Shown: piece by piece, positions 37,404 to 48,027 of the stretch
Layout: every line of letters begins with the position of its first letter
Position numbering within the stretch: the first letter of the stretch is position 1
Assembly (NCBI GenBank): GCA_023428915.1
Contig: JAEYWL010000062.1
Span: 1-64,000, forward strand
Origin: Verrucomicrobiota bacterium
GTDB taxonomy: Bacteria > Chlamydiota > Chlamydiia > Chlamydiales > JAEYWL01
Direction of reading: 5' to 3'
Length of the DNA: 64,000 nt
Notes under the pieces: model-generated
Told to the model about the DNA's origin: nothing
What the model saw: the letters and a program-made list of their open reading frames with translations, nothing else
Databases searched by the model: none
Translations under genes and position numbers: made by a program

Positions 37404-38831
37404 ATGAACAAGCGATTTATTTTAAGTAGTTTACTTATTATGATTGCAAAAATGGTGTTTGCAGCTTCTGTGATCTATTTACCGATGTTGTATGCAGAAG
37501 AAAAAAAGGAAGTTAAAATCGTTCAGCTTCCCGACTTTTCCAGCGTGGCTGAAAAAGTTATCCCTGCAGTTGTGTCGGTTAGAATTCAATACTCTTCCAA
37601 AGCCAGCCTGGATGACAGCGAACAAATCGACATGCTTGGCGATGAATTCTGGCAGCGATTTTTCGGCTATAAGCGCAGCGAACGGGCTGCTCCCCAAATA
37701 GTAGGACAAGGTTCCGGCGTCATCATCAGTCCCGACGGCTATATCCTCACCAACAACCACATTGTAAAAGACGCCGATAAGCTTCTGGTGACCACTAATG
37801 ACGGGCTGGAATTTACCGGAAAGGTGATCGGACAGGATGAAAATACCGATTTGGCTGTAATTAAAGTGCCGGCAGAAAACCTCCCTTTCATTAAACTCGG
37901 CAATTCCGACGACATTAAAGTGGGGCAGTGGGTATTGGCGATTGGCAACCCCTTGGGCTTGCAGGCCACTATGACTTCAGGCATCGTAAGCGCTAAAGAC
38001 CGCAGCAACCTCGGTTTAGCCCAGTTTGAAGACTTTATCCAGACCGATGCTTCCATCAATAAAGGCAATTCAGGCGGCGCCCTTGTCAACCTCGATGGAG
38101 AACTGATTGGCGTCCCGACAGCCATTGCAACCAGCACTGGCGGGTATATGGGCATCGGTTTTGCCATCCCCAGCAATATGGCTGGCCAAATCCTCGACCA
38201 GCTCATCCATGATGGAGCCGTCACTCGCGGCTTTTTAGGAATTGCTATGCAGAAAATCGACCGCAATTTAGCCAAGGCCCTAGACCTTGAAAATGCTTCA
38301 GGAGCATTGGTGGCTGAGGTGACGCGCGACTCGGCTGCAGACAAAGCGGGCATTTTACCGGGAGACATCCTGTTGCGCTACAATGGAACCGCCATAGACA
38401 ACATCTCGCACTTCCGCAACGCCGTTTCCTTCATGAAACCAGGCCAGCAAATCACCCTGGATATTTTGCGCAACAAGTCTCCTATGACCTTGAAACTTGA
38501 AGTGGGCAAGCATCCCGATAGTTTAACGGCAGCTGCGGCCGGCTCCATCAATAAGCTTGGCCTTCAGGTCGAATCCTTGACAACTGAAGCGGCCCAAAAA
38601 TATGGCTATGAAAGCGACAAGGGTGTTCTTGTGTCTAAAGTATCTCCGAATAGCTTCGGGGAATTGGCCGGCATAAAAAAAGGCAGTTTGATTTTAGAGA
38701 TCAACAAGCAAAAGATCACAACGCCCGAGCAGTTTAATAATGCCATTGCCGGAGTGGAAAGCGGCAGGCCGATGCTGATCTATCTAAAGCAGGGCAGCTC
38801 TTATCGGTTTATTTCAATCCAAACAGAATAA
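37404..38831 (+). CDS. htrA: DegP/HtrA periplasmic serine protease
   Basis: A periplasmic protease-chaperone for misfolded proteins. 475 residues with an N-terminal signal sequence (about 1-31, ending near LPMLYAEE). The trypsin-like catalytic triad is His119 (NNHIV), Asp149 (NTDLAVIKV) and Ser223 (GNSGGAL). Two PDZ domains follow (about 285-375 and 395-475, with GFLGIAMQ and LGLQVESL at their starts). Ribosome site AAGGAG and a good promoter lie upstream. In Chlamydia, htrA is, as I recall, adjacent to the M16 protease gene; the intervening accessory island here is about 15 kb. The nucleotidyltransferase-like gene starts 6 bases after the stop. Confidence 0.95.
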   Translation: MNKRFILSSLLIMIAKMVFAASVIYLPMLYAEEKKEVKIVQLPDFSSVAEKVIPAVVSVRIQYSSKASLDDSEQIDMLGDEFWQRFFGYKRSERAAPQIVGQGSGVIISPDGYILTNNHIVKDADKLLVTTNDGLEFTGKVIGQDENTDLAVIKVPAENLPFIKLGNSDDIKVGQWVLAIGNPLGLQATMTSGIVSAKDRSNLGLAQFEDFIQTDASINKGNSGGALVNLDGELIGVPTAIATSTGGYMGIGFAIPSNMAGQILDQLIHDGAVTRGFLGIAMQKIDRNLAKALDLENASGALVAEVTRDSAADKAGILPGDILLRYNGTAIDNISHFRNAVSFMKPGQQITLDILRNKSPMTLKLEVGKHPDSLTAAAAGSINKLGLQVESLTTEAAQKYGYESDKGVLVSKVSPNSFGELAGIKKGSLILEINKQKITTPEQFNNAIAGVESGRPMLIYLKQGSSYRFISIQTE

Positions 38832-38837
38832 GGCATT

Positions 38838-40394
38838 ATGCTTGAGCATGTAAAAACTATCCATGCCCTCCACGCTAATGAGGTGGGCATGGATTTTGTG
38901 ATCATTTCCACAGCTTCTCCCCAGCAGCAATTGTTTTGGCAGAAGCGGCTGAATAAAACCCGCAATTATTTTCTCAAGCCCGCCTGTAAAATATTGGTTG
39001 TTTTAGAAGACTGGGAAGGCGGTGCAGGCAATGGCCTGGGCACTTTCTATGCATTCATAGAGGCCCGGGAACTGGCAAAAACAACGCTTGGCATAAATCT
39101 CGATGAAGAGATCCGCAAGGGCAAGAGCGTAGCCATTTACCACACTTCGGGATATGGGCAGCGCCTCGCCCCTTTAACTATTTGCGAGTATAACAACAAA
39201 TCAGCCATCCGCCTGCCTTCCGTACTTACCGCTGAAGGAGAGCTGCTGACAATACTAGAAGCTGTAATCAAGCAAACCTCCCTCTATGCAGAATATGGCC
39301 GCGGCCGCCTGTCTGTTTTTTGGGGCGATCAGGTATTCATTCCCGCAACTCTGCCTCAAGGATCCCCCAAAAGCCATGTGGAAATTTTTGCGATCTTCTC
39401 GCCCCCGGCCAGCAAGGAAGAGTGGGAGCATAAAGAGCTGCACAACTACGGCATGGTGACCATGGGCGCTCCTGAGAACAATGAGGGTAAGCCTGCAACC
39501 CAGATGATAGAAAAAGTGCACTTTGAGTACTTTCACCGGCTCGTCGGCGAGAAAAAACTAACTATCGAAAGCGGCATAGGCAAAAGTCTGGGTCATTTCA
39601 CCATATCATACCTGGCATTAGAGCTGCTTTTAAAGACATTTTCATCCGAGCTAAATAACCGCCAAGGGAGAATGGATATAGACCCTTATCTATGGATGGC
39701 TGCAACGCTTGATAAAGATGCTTATATTGCAAGCATGACAAAAAAAGGTTTGCCTGAAGAGCAAGCTTCGCGCCACCATGAGCGAATAGCCCGATTCTTA
39801 GCCGAAATTCATGCACATGATCCCGGCAAACATTTTTTTGGCGCCCATGACGTTGGCGGGGATAGCTATTGGTGGGATTACGGCAATATTGCCCATTACT
39901 ATTTAAACAACATGAAGCTCTTGAATGACAGCCTTGAAGGGGCTTGCATGAGGGAGTTCTTTCAACTGCCTAAAGAAGGGCTGGAGCACTCTAACTTGCT
40001 CATAAATAGCCGGATTGAAGAAGGCGCAGTTCGCAACAGCATACTAGTCAATGTACATGCCAAGCACCTTCATGCGGAGAATTGCCTCATGCTTAATACG
40101 GCTTGCTTCGAAATACATGCGCATGATGCGCTATGTTATAACGTACTTGAAAAAGATAAGCAAATCTTGCCTGCAAGTAGCGTACGAGCTGACTTAATGA
40201 CCCAGGAATATGGGATTGTCCCGTTTTATTCCCGTATTGGCAGCAATGGCAAAGAAGATTGGGGCGAGCGATTAGCCGGCAATCAGTTTTCCTACAAAGA
40301 AGCCTATGAACTAAATCGCGCTTCAAATAAAGAAGCGCTGCAGCATTCCTTCAGGGAAGAATTCCGGTTATTCACCACCCTCCAAAACATCTAA
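38838..40394 (+). CDS. Sugar-1-phosphate nucleotidyltransferase-like protein
   Basis: 518 residues, not matched to a named enzyme. The N-terminal half has a GT-A-like nucleotide-binding signature GGAGNGLGTFYAF (about 55-67) and a second HTSGYGQRLAPLT block (about 97-110). The latter recalls the GGxxxRLxPLT of nucleotidyltransferases and of the fucose-1-phosphate guanylyltransferase (Fkp) family. VFWGDQVFIP fits a substrate-binding strand. The C-terminal part (about 375-460) reads like a left-handed beta-helix (NLLINSRIEEGAVRNSILVN). Its substrate is unknown. It begins 6 bases after htrA, so it may be co-transcribed. It overlaps the convergent HAD gene by 27 bases. Confidence 0.6.
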   Translation: MLEHVKTIHALHANEVGMDFVIISTASPQQQLFWQKRLNKTRNYFLKPACKILVVLEDWEGGAGNGLGTFYAFIEARELAKTTLGINLDEEIRKGKSVAIYHTSGYGQRLAPLTICEYNNKSAIRLPSVLTAEGELLTILEAVIKQTSLYAEYGRGRLSVFWGDQVFIPATLPQGSPKSHVEIFAIFSPPASKEEWEHKELHNYGMVTMGAPENNEGKPATQMIEKVHFEYFHRLVGEKKLTIESGIGKSLGHFTISYLALELLLKTFSSELNNRQGRMDIDPYLWMAATLDKDAYIASMTKKGLPEEQASRHHERIARFLAEIHAHDPGKHFFGAHDVGGDSYWWDYGNIAHYYLNNMKLLNDSLEGACMREFFQLPKEGLEHSNLLINSRIEEGAVRNSILVNVHAKHLHAENCLMLNTACFEIHAHDALCYNVLEKDKQILPASSVRADLMTQEYGIVPFYSRIGSNGKEDWGERLAGNQFSYKEAYELNRASNKEALQHSFREEFRLFTTLQNI

Positions 40395-41045
40395 AAAATT
40401 GTTGAAGTGGCGGGCGCCGAGGGCCACAAACTGCGGAATTTCCGGATAGGGAATATCTGAAATCCAGACAGCATCGACAGGCGCCTGCGACAAAGCTGCC
40501 ATGCCGCGCGGAGTGTCCTCAAAACCAATAATTCGATCCCCTGGCTTGCTGAGTATGCGCACTGCTGCAAAGTAACATTCCGGGCTGGGCTTGGCTTTCG
40601 TATAATGCTCTCGTGTAATCCAGTGGGGAATGGTATTTAATACAGGAAGTTTCTCGCGGATCGAATCAACCAGCTCTTGCATTGAATGCGTCACGACAGC
40701 CCTATTGATCCCTTGGGCCTGCAATTCAATAAGGAGCCGTTCTACGCCGGGCATTAGCTGCACCCCGCCCTGGCTGACCAGGTCCAGAAAGGCGCGTTTT
40801 TTTTCCTGGTAAAGCACTTTCCAATCCGGTTCTTGCGCTTGAAGAGCCGGAATATCGGCATAAATATGCCTTTTTAATTCGTCATGATAATGGGCCACTG
40901 TGCAGTATTTTTCCATATTCCAGGGCAATTCAAAGCCGCGGTTGCGGCACATTGCTTGGTATGCCTGGTAATGAAGGTGCTCTGTATTGACTAAGAGACC
41001 GTCTAAATCAAATAAAAATAGCTGATAGTTTTTTAGCCATTGCAT
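40368..41045 (-). CDS. HAD-superfamily phosphatase (beta-phosphoglucomutase-like)
   Basis: 225 residues from the ATG at 41045, chosen because an AAGAGGT site precedes it; a TTG at 41066 would add seven residues. HAD motif I is FDLDGLLVNTE (about 12-22), motif II THSM, motif III Lys in KAKPSPE, motif IV GFEDTPRG. A helical cap follows motif I. The family covers beta-phosphoglucomutases and small sugar-phosphate phosphatases; the substrate cannot be assigned. Its 3' end overlaps the nucleotidyltransferase-like gene by 27 bases. The 37 bases before it separate it from a divergent lipoprotein gene. Confidence 0.85.
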   Translation of the reverse strand: MQWLKNYQLFLFDLDGLLVNTEHLHYQAYQAMCRNRGFELPWNMEKYCTVAHYHDELKRHIYADIPALQAQEPDWKVLYQEKKRAFLDLVSQGGVQLMPGVERLLIELQAQGINRAVVTHSMQELVDSIREKLPVLNTIPHWITREHYTKAKPSPECYFAAVRILSKPGDRIIGFEDTPRGMAALSQAPVDAVWISDIPYPEIPQFVALGARHFNNFLDVLEGGE

Positions 41046-41082
41046 AACATACCTCTTGCGAAACAAAGGAAGTATACTCTAA

Positions 41083-41928
41083 ATGCGCGCAATTGCAAAA
41101 ACCTTTCCCTTTTTCCTCCCTATTTTTTTTCTGCTGTATCTCGGCAGCTGTCAAACCGAACCCTTGCAGATGCGGAAAAAACGGATCGCCAGGCCAGAGG
41201 CCATTACCCGCAAGCATGAGGATAAGCTCTACGTGTTTCAAGAACCGCAGTGGCAAGAGAATGTGCGCTACCCATGGGAAAATTCCCATCAACTTAACTT
41301 TCCCAAGATCACAAAAGAATTTTTTAGATGCCGCGGTTCAGCTTTAAACCCAGTACGGATAGCTCAGGAAGGGAATGGACTGATGCGCTATTACGACTGC
41401 AGCGGCACTAGCCGGCACAGCCTGCCCTTGCGCGAAGGCAAAGAGTTTGTATACCCGATATTGATCGACCTCCTCAATTATCTGCAGATCGCTACAGGCA
41501 AGAAGGTTGTAATTACTTCCGGCCACCGCTGTCCGGAGCACCATGACTATGTAGATCAAAACCGCGAAGACAGATGCTCAAAACATATGGTGGGGGCTGA
41601 AGTTGCTTTTTATGTGCAGGGAATGGAAGCGGAACCATTGCGGATTATCGAATTGATCATGGCCTACTATAGACAGGAAGCCCGTTATCAGGGGCAGCCG
41701 GCATTTACCGATTTTTTGCGCTATGATACCTCTAAAACAAATGTGTCAACGCCTCCGTGGTACAACAAGGAAATTTTCATAAAACTCTACCAAAAACACG
41801 AGGGGCGAAATTTGGACAATCGCCATCCTTTTGCCTATATAAGCCTGCAAGTAAGGTACGATTGGGAGACTCAAGAAAAAGTATCCTTTAGCTGGGACGC
41901 CGCGCAAAAGAATTTTCTCCGTTGGTAG
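41083..41928 (+). CDS. Lipoprotein with degenerate M15-peptidase-like domain
   Basis: 281 residues. The hydrophobic leader ends in LGSC, a permissible lipobox with acylated Cys at residue 23, so it is probably anchored in a membrane. The domain at about 135-200 has the D,D-carboxypeptidase (M15/DUF882) look: KVVITSGHRCPEHHDYVD, then CSKHMVGAEVAF. In active members the pattern is SxHxxGxAxD; here the His is kept but the Asp position is Ala. It may therefore bind rather than cut peptidoglycan-type peptides. Ribosome site AAGGAAG lies about ten bases upstream. A large palindrome starts on its stop codon. Confidence 0.6.
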   Translation: MRAIAKTFPFFLPIFFLLYLGSCQTEPLQMRKKRIARPEAITRKHEDKLYVFQEPQWQENVRYPWENSHQLNFPKITKEFFRCRGSALNPVRIAQEGNGLMRYYDCSGTSRHSLPLREGKEFVYPILIDLLNYLQIATGKKVVITSGHRCPEHHDYVDQNREDRCSKHMVGAEVAFYVQGMEAEPLRIIELIMAYYRQEARYQGQPAFTDFLRYDTSKTNVSTPPWYNKEIFIKLYQKHEGRNLDNRHPFAYISLQVRYDWETQEKVSFSWDAAQKNFLRW

Positions 41929-42097
41929 AGGCTGTGAAAAATTTAGAATTCTGGCGATTTTTGATGAAATTCTCTGCAGACTTCAAATTTTATCCCCGAC
42001 CAAAACGTTCTAGTGCCGTTTTGAGAGGGGATAAAATCTTGGAAGATGCGATAATTTCGCAAAAAGCGAGATGAATCTCTATTTTTTCACAGGCTCT
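41927..42097. repeat. About 170-nt nested imperfect palindrome
   Basis: Outer arms AGAGGCTGTGAAAAAT (41927-41942) and its near-complement at 42081-42097; middle arms ATTTTATCCCC (41987-41997) and GGGGATAAAAT (42027-42037); innermost AAAACG/CGTTTT (42002-42022). Segments between the arms also pair partly. It fills the gap between the lipoprotein stop and the tRNA-Leu pair; the remaining bases to 42155 hold nothing recognisable. Confidence 0.7.
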
Positions 42098-42154
42098 TAA
42101 GAATAGTTTGGTATTAATTGCGGCAATCCAGTATATTTTCCGTTAAGTTTATGT

Positions 42155-42237
42155 GCCGATGTGGCGAAATGGTAGACGCGGTAGACTCAAAATCTACTTC
42201 TGGCAACAGAGTGCTGGTTCGAGTCCTGCCATCGGCA
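42155..42237 (+). tRNA. tRNA-Leu (anticodon CAA)
   Basis: 83 bases with a seven-base-pair acceptor stem (GCCGATG/CATCGGC), a long variable arm typical of leucine tRNA, T-loop GGTTCGAGTCC, and anticodon stem GTAGA/TCTAC enclosing CTCAAAA, so the anticodon is CAA. CCA is not encoded. It reads UUG codons. Confidence 0.95.
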
Positions 42238-42266
42238 CACTTTTTTCCTTTTAATTATTTTCAAAT

Positions 42267-42350
42267 GCGGCCATGGCGGAATTGGTAGACGCGCTAGATT
42301 CAGGTTCTAGTCAAGGCAACTTGGTGGATGTTCGAGTCATCTTGGCCGCA
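42267..42350 (+). tRNA. tRNA-Leu (anticodon CAG)
   Basis: 84 bases, acceptor stem GCGGCCA/TGGCCGC, anticodon stem CTAGA/TCTAG around TTCAGGT, so the anticodon is CAG (CUG codons). It has the long variable arm and T-loop of tRNA-Leu. It is 29 bases after the preceding tRNA-Leu, so they probably form one transcript. An open frame from within this gene into thiN is accidental. Confidence 0.95.
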
Positions 42351-42395
42351 ATCCTATTCCTGCTGTTTGCAAGCTTCAATTGCAGTGCTGAAACT

Positions 42396-43025
42396 ATGGA
42401 ATTAACTTACCCAAAAGTTGCCCTGGTGGCTAATGGCGTAATTCGCGACTACCCTGCTGTCTTAAAAGAAATTGCGAAATACGATCGTATCATTGCCGTT
42501 GATGGAGGCGTCAATCACTGTTTAGCAATGGAATTGCGGCCTGACCTTATTGTCGGCGACCTTGACTCTGCGAATTGCCAAGCATTGGCTGCTTTTAAAG
42601 ATGTTCCTGTAAGATCTTACCCGACAGAAAAAGATGAAACTGATTTAGAGCTGGCTATTGAAGCTGCAAAGGAATGGGGAGCGCAAGAGCTCGGGCTATT
42701 CGGCTGTACAGAGGGGCGCACCGATCATCTGCTATACAACCTGCATATCTTATACCGGCTGCCGGCAATCCGAATTGAATCGCAAAATGAAACCATATTT
42801 TTGCTGGAAAACAGCCAAACTGTAACAACTTGCCCAGGACAAACTGTTTCGCTTATTCCTATAGCTGGTCCCTGCGAAGGCATCACGACCAAAGGCCTGC
42901 GCTGGGAGCTCAATAACCACACCTTTGACTCTCATTTTATGAGCCTCTCCAACATCGCCCTCGGCAACTCTTTTGAGATCGCCATCGCCAAAGGCCGGCT
43001 GCTCTGCATCCTGCAAAAGCTATAA
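42396..43025 (+). CDS. thiN: Thiamine pyrophosphokinase
   Basis: Transfers pyrophosphate from ATP to thiamine, giving thiamine diphosphate. 209 residues from ATG 42396, matching the family's usual length; an open frame extends upstream into the tRNA gene but that is not part of the protein. Signatures: VALVANG near the start, VDGGVNHCLAM, PDLIVGDLDS (metal and ATP), PTEKDETDLELAI, and FGCTEGRTDHLLYN. All catalytic acidic residues are visible. A thiamine salvage role suits an intracellular bacterium that imports the vitamin. No ribosome site is obvious. Confidence 0.88.
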   Translation: MELTYPKVALVANGVIRDYPAVLKEIAKYDRIIAVDGGVNHCLAMELRPDLIVGDLDSANCQALAAFKDVPVRSYPTEKDETDLELAIEAAKEWGAQELGLFGCTEGRTDHLLYNLHILYRLPAIRIESQNETIFLLENSQTVTTCPGQTVSLIPIAGPCEGITTKGLRWELNNHTFDSHFMSLSNIALGNSFEIAIAKGRLLCILQKL

Positions 43026-43038
43026 TTAACTACTAATT

Positions 43039-43155
43039 AGGCGCTTAAATGGACAATGGACTTTAACGGCCCCATCGACCTTATGGACTCAATGAACTAA
43101 GCGCCAGCTATTTAGATTATGGCTTTATTAAAGTCCATTGTCCATTTTAAGCACT
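43039..43155. repeat. Dispersed palindromic element, copy 2 of 3
   Basis: Left arm (43039-43065) GCGCTTAAATGGACAATGGACTTTAA-type and its near-perfect reverse complement at 43129-43155. It lies between thiN and lepA. The core is the same as in copies 1 and 3. Confidence 0.75.
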
Positions 43156-43218
43156 TTAAAAGAGAGGAAAGCACAAGCATGAAAAGGAAATGGTAAGGAA
43201 CCTTTACTTCTTTCCTTT

Positions 43219-43247
43219 TTGCCTTATTTCAATATTCTTGCTATATT
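43219..43247 (+). promoter_or_regulatory. Candidate promoter of the lepA operon
   Basis: TTGCCT (43219-43224), a 17-base spacer, TATATT (43242-43247). It is 30 bases before the lepA ATG and downstream of the palindromic element. Confidence 0.5.
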
Positions 43248-43276
43248 GATTTGCTAATCCCCGTTTTAAGGTGTAA

Positions 43277-45085
<1,809 letters not shown>

Positions 45086-45095
45086 GAAGCAAGAA

Positions 45096-46403
45096 ATGAC
45101 AGCAGTTGTAGTCGTCGGTGGACAGTGGGGCGATGAAGGCAAAGGGAAAATTATCGACGCCTGTGCCAAACGCGTCCGCCACGTCGTACGGGCCCAAGGC
45201 GGTAATAATGCCGGGCATACAATTATTATTGGCGATACCGAATACAAGCTTCACCTTACCCCTTCCGGAATACTTCAAAGCCACACACTTTGCTACATAG
45301 GTGCAGGCACCGTCATCGACCTGCATGTACTGGCCGCCGAATGGGAGATGCTGCAAAAAAAAGGCATCCAATTACATAATCGCATTTGGATAGCTCCTGA
45401 AGCCCACATCATTATGCCTTTCCACAAGCTGCAAGACCGCTTGGCGGAAGAACGTAAAGGCGCGCTAGCCATCGGCACAACCGGCAGAGGAATTGGCCCA
45501 AGTTATTCCGATAAGATCAATCGGATTGGCATACGCATTGGCGACCTTATAGATCGCCCTAGACTGCATCAATTAATCGAACAAAGTTTGGTGGTTAAAA
45601 ATCAGGAATTAGAGGGAGTATACGGGCTTCCTCCCCTGGACTTTCAGCAAATCATCGCCGAAATCGAAATGTACCGCGAAAAGATCATCCCTTACATCGG
45701 CCCGGTAGATGAGCTCCTGTATAAAGCCTGGAAAGCCGGTGAAGACATTCTATTGGAAGGGGCCCAGGGGACTTTTTTGGATGTTTCTTTCGGCACTTAC
45801 CCTTACGCTACGTCTTCGAATACTGTCGCAGCTGGAATTTGCGCTGGCGCGGGCCTTGGGCCTACTGCAATCAATTCAGTACTTGGCATCTTTAAATGCT
45901 ACCTTACAAGGGTCGGCAACGGTCCTTTTCCAACGGAACAAAAGGACGACGGCTGCTTTTTGGATCATAAGGCTGCCCGTGAATTCGGCACCACTACAGG
46001 CCGTAAAAGACGCTGCGGCTGGTTTGATGCCGTTCTGGCCCGAAAAGCTGTGCAGGTGAACGGCTGCACAAGCTTTGCCCTTACCAAGCTAGATATCCTT
46101 GACCCGCTTGAGACCATACAGGTCTGCACAGCTTACCGCATGCGAGGCGAGCAAACAATCCTTCCTCCAACTGTCATTGAAGACTGGGAGCATATAGAGC
46201 CTGTCTATCAAATGCTGCCCGGCTGGCAATGCGCCACTCAGCATATTAAAGATCTCGACGCCCTCCCTAAAGAGCTGCTAGACTATGTTAAATTCTTGGA
46301 AAATCTGCTGGGCATACCTTGCACCTTGCTGTCAGTCGGACCTGAAAGGGAGCAGACGCTTCAACTTGATGAGCTATTTTCCACCACCGAGGCGATGCAA
46401 TGA
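45096..46403 (+). CDS. purA: Adenylosuccinate synthetase
   Basis: Converts IMP, aspartate and GTP to adenylosuccinate, the first committed step to AMP. 435 residues; GGQWGDEGKGKIID near the N-terminus, GGNNAGHTI, TTGRGIGPSY, EGAQGTFLD and TTTGRKRRCGWFD are family motifs in their usual order. In a host-dependent bacterium this shows at least part of purine interconversion is kept. The stop overlaps uppS by 4 bases. Confidence 0.97.
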   Translation: MTAVVVVGGQWGDEGKGKIIDACAKRVRHVVRAQGGNNAGHTIIIGDTEYKLHLTPSGILQSHTLCYIGAGTVIDLHVLAAEWEMLQKKGIQLHNRIWIAPEAHIIMPFHKLQDRLAEERKGALAIGTTGRGIGPSYSDKINRIGIRIGDLIDRPRLHQLIEQSLVVKNQELEGVYGLPPLDFQQIIAEIEMYREKIIPYIGPVDELLYKAWKAGEDILLEGAQGTFLDVSFGTYPYATSSNTVAAGICAGAGLGPTAINSVLGIFKCYLTRVGNGPFPTEQKDDGCFLDHKAAREFGTTTGRKRRCGWFDAVLARKAVQVNGCTSFALTKLDILDPLETIQVCTAYRMRGEQTILPPTVIEDWEHIEPVYQMLPGWQCATQHIKDLDALPKELLDYVKFLENLLGIPCTLLSVGPEREQTLQLDELFSTTEAMQ

Positions 46404-47146
46404 CTCACCCCCCTCTGTTCAGCCCTCAACAGCTGACAGCATTGGACCCGCAGCGCATTCCGCAACACATCGCCATCATTCCTGATGGCAATAGGCGCTG
46501 GGCAAAAATGCATGAGCTCGACACTGGGCTGGGGCATAAACAGGGCGGCGACAATCTTTTAAATATTGTGAAGGCTGCCGCAGAAATGGGTGTCAAGACC
46601 TTAACCTTTTACACTTTTTCCACAGAAAATTGGCTTCGCCCCAAAGATGAGGTGGACTGCATCATGGCTCTACTAGAAAGCTATCTCGTGGATCAATGCA
46701 GCGCCATGGTGCATAATGGAATCCGTTTAGAGACTGTAGGCTCGCTTGAAGCGCTTCCTCAAAATGTGCAGCAAGAGCTGGCGAATGCTAAAAATGCCAC
46801 AGCGCAAGGCAAAAAAATTGACTTGGTATTAGCCGTCAATTATGGTGCAAGGGACGATATAGTTCGCGCAGTAAAAAAGCTGGCGGCGGATTGCAGCAAG
46901 AAGAACCTCAAAGCAGAAGATATATCTGAAACTCTGCTTGGCTCTTATTTAGACACGCATCGCTGGCCTGATCCGGACCTCTTAATCAGAACGAGCGGAG
47001 AAAACCGGATTAGCAATTTTTTATTATGGGAAATGTCCTATACGGAACTTTATTTTACAGAGACCCTTTGGCCAGACTTTTCTCCAACCTGTCTATACCA
47101 TGCGGTCCTGAACTATCAAAAAAGAATTAGGCGGCTTGGAGAATAA
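46400..47146 (+). CDS. uppS: Undecaprenyl diphosphate synthase
   Basis: Condenses isopentenyl diphosphates with farnesyl diphosphate to the C55 carrier lipid. 248 residues, cis-prenyltransferase motifs: IAIIPDGNRRWAK (catalytic Asp), FYTFSTENW, and RTSGENRISNFLLWEMSYTELYF. It overlaps purA and is 1 base from cdsA, the order known in Chlamydia (uppS-cdsA-cmk). Supplies the wall-precursor carrier. Confidence 0.97.
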   Translation: MTHPPLFSPQQLTALDPQRIPQHIAIIPDGNRRWAKMHELDTGLGHKQGGDNLLNIVKAAAEMGVKTLTFYTFSTENWLRPKDEVDCIMALLESYLVDQCSAMVHNGIRLETVGSLEALPQNVQQELANAKNATAQGKKIDLVLAVNYGARDDIVRAVKKLAADCSKKNLKAEDISETLLGSYLDTHRWPDPDLLIRTSGENRISNFLLWEMSYTELYFTETLWPDFSPTCLYHAVLNYQKRIRRLGE

Positions 47147-48027
47147 TGTTCGCAAAACTTAGTCATACTTATCAGAGAATTACAGTCAGTTTAATTTTTT
47201 CAGTACTTCTCATTTTAGTCATTTGGTTCTCCTATTACCCCTTAACCAAACCGGTATTTGTCCTAACTGTAATGGGATTTGTTTCTGTTGCGATTTGGGA
47301 ATATTACCAAATTACAAAAGCTAAAGAATATAAGCCCTTAGTCTCCATAGGAGTAGCCACCGCAAGCCTCTATGTATTGGCCGTCTTTTTAGATACGCAA
47401 TATCCCAATTTTTCCGTTTTGCCCTTTGCTGTTTTTGCCTCGGGGTTTCTCGTGCTATTTGTGCGGCTCTTTGCCCAAGAGCGCGAGCCTCTGTCTAATT
47501 TAGCTGTTACTGTATTTGGCTGGGCCTATCTGGCTATCCCTTTAAGTTTGCTTATCCATATTAATTATTTTTTCCCCTCAGATAGCCTGCAGCAAGGGCG
47601 CTTTTGGCTGCTCTATATCCTCATTGTCACTAAGATGACAGATACCGGCGGATACTTTATTGGCAAATACTTCGGCAAACACAAACTGGCAAAGCAAATC
47701 AGCCCTAAAAAAACTATCGAAGGTGCAGCCGGCGGCCTTATATTTGCTGTCATTGCCAGCTTGCTTTTCCCTCTGCTAGCTAATGCCGGCATGGGCCAGC
47801 CAGTCATTCAACTGAGCATCCTGCAAAGCTTATTGCTCGGCGGCCTGATCAGTGTTTTAGGCCAAATCGGCGACTTAGGCGAATCACTGCTCAAACGGGA
47901 TGCGGGCGTAAAAGATAGCAATCAGCTGCCAGGCTTAGGCGGCATCCTCGATATCGTTGATTCATTAGTATTTACTATTCCTTTGTTATATATTTTTATG
48001 AAAATAGAAGCGGGGGTCTCCCTATGA
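47146..48027 (+). CDS. cdsA: Phosphatidate cytidylyltransferase
   Basis: Makes CDP-diacylglycerol from phosphatidate and CTP in the inner membrane. 293 residues, eight hydrophobic helices; the C-terminal signature runs SPKKTIEGAAGG and then GDLGESLLKRDAGVKDSNQLPG, with the GGILDIVDS end. Its product feeds PssA, encoded at 18.6 kb in this window. It overlaps cmk by 4 bases. Confidence 0.96.
   Translation: MFAKLSHTYQRITVSLIFSVLLILVIWFSYYPLTKPVFVLTVMGFVSVAIWEYYQITKAKEYKPLVSIGVATASLYVLAVFLDTQYPNFSVLPFAVFASGFLVLFVRLFAQEREPLSNLAVTVFGWAYLAIPLSLLIHINYFFPSDSLQQGRFWLLYILIVTKMTDTGGYFIGKYFGKHKLAKQISPKKTIEGAAGGLIFAVIASLLFPLLANAGMGQPVIQLSILQSLLLGGLISVLGQIGDLGESLLKRDAGVKDSNQLPGLGGILDIVDSLVFTIPLLYIFMKIEAGVSL

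Noticed and set aside
42273..42395. In-frame extension of thiN into the tRNA-Leu gene, resembling a signal peptide
   Set aside because: The region is the tRNA gene plus a short spacer; the family begins at the ATG at 42396.
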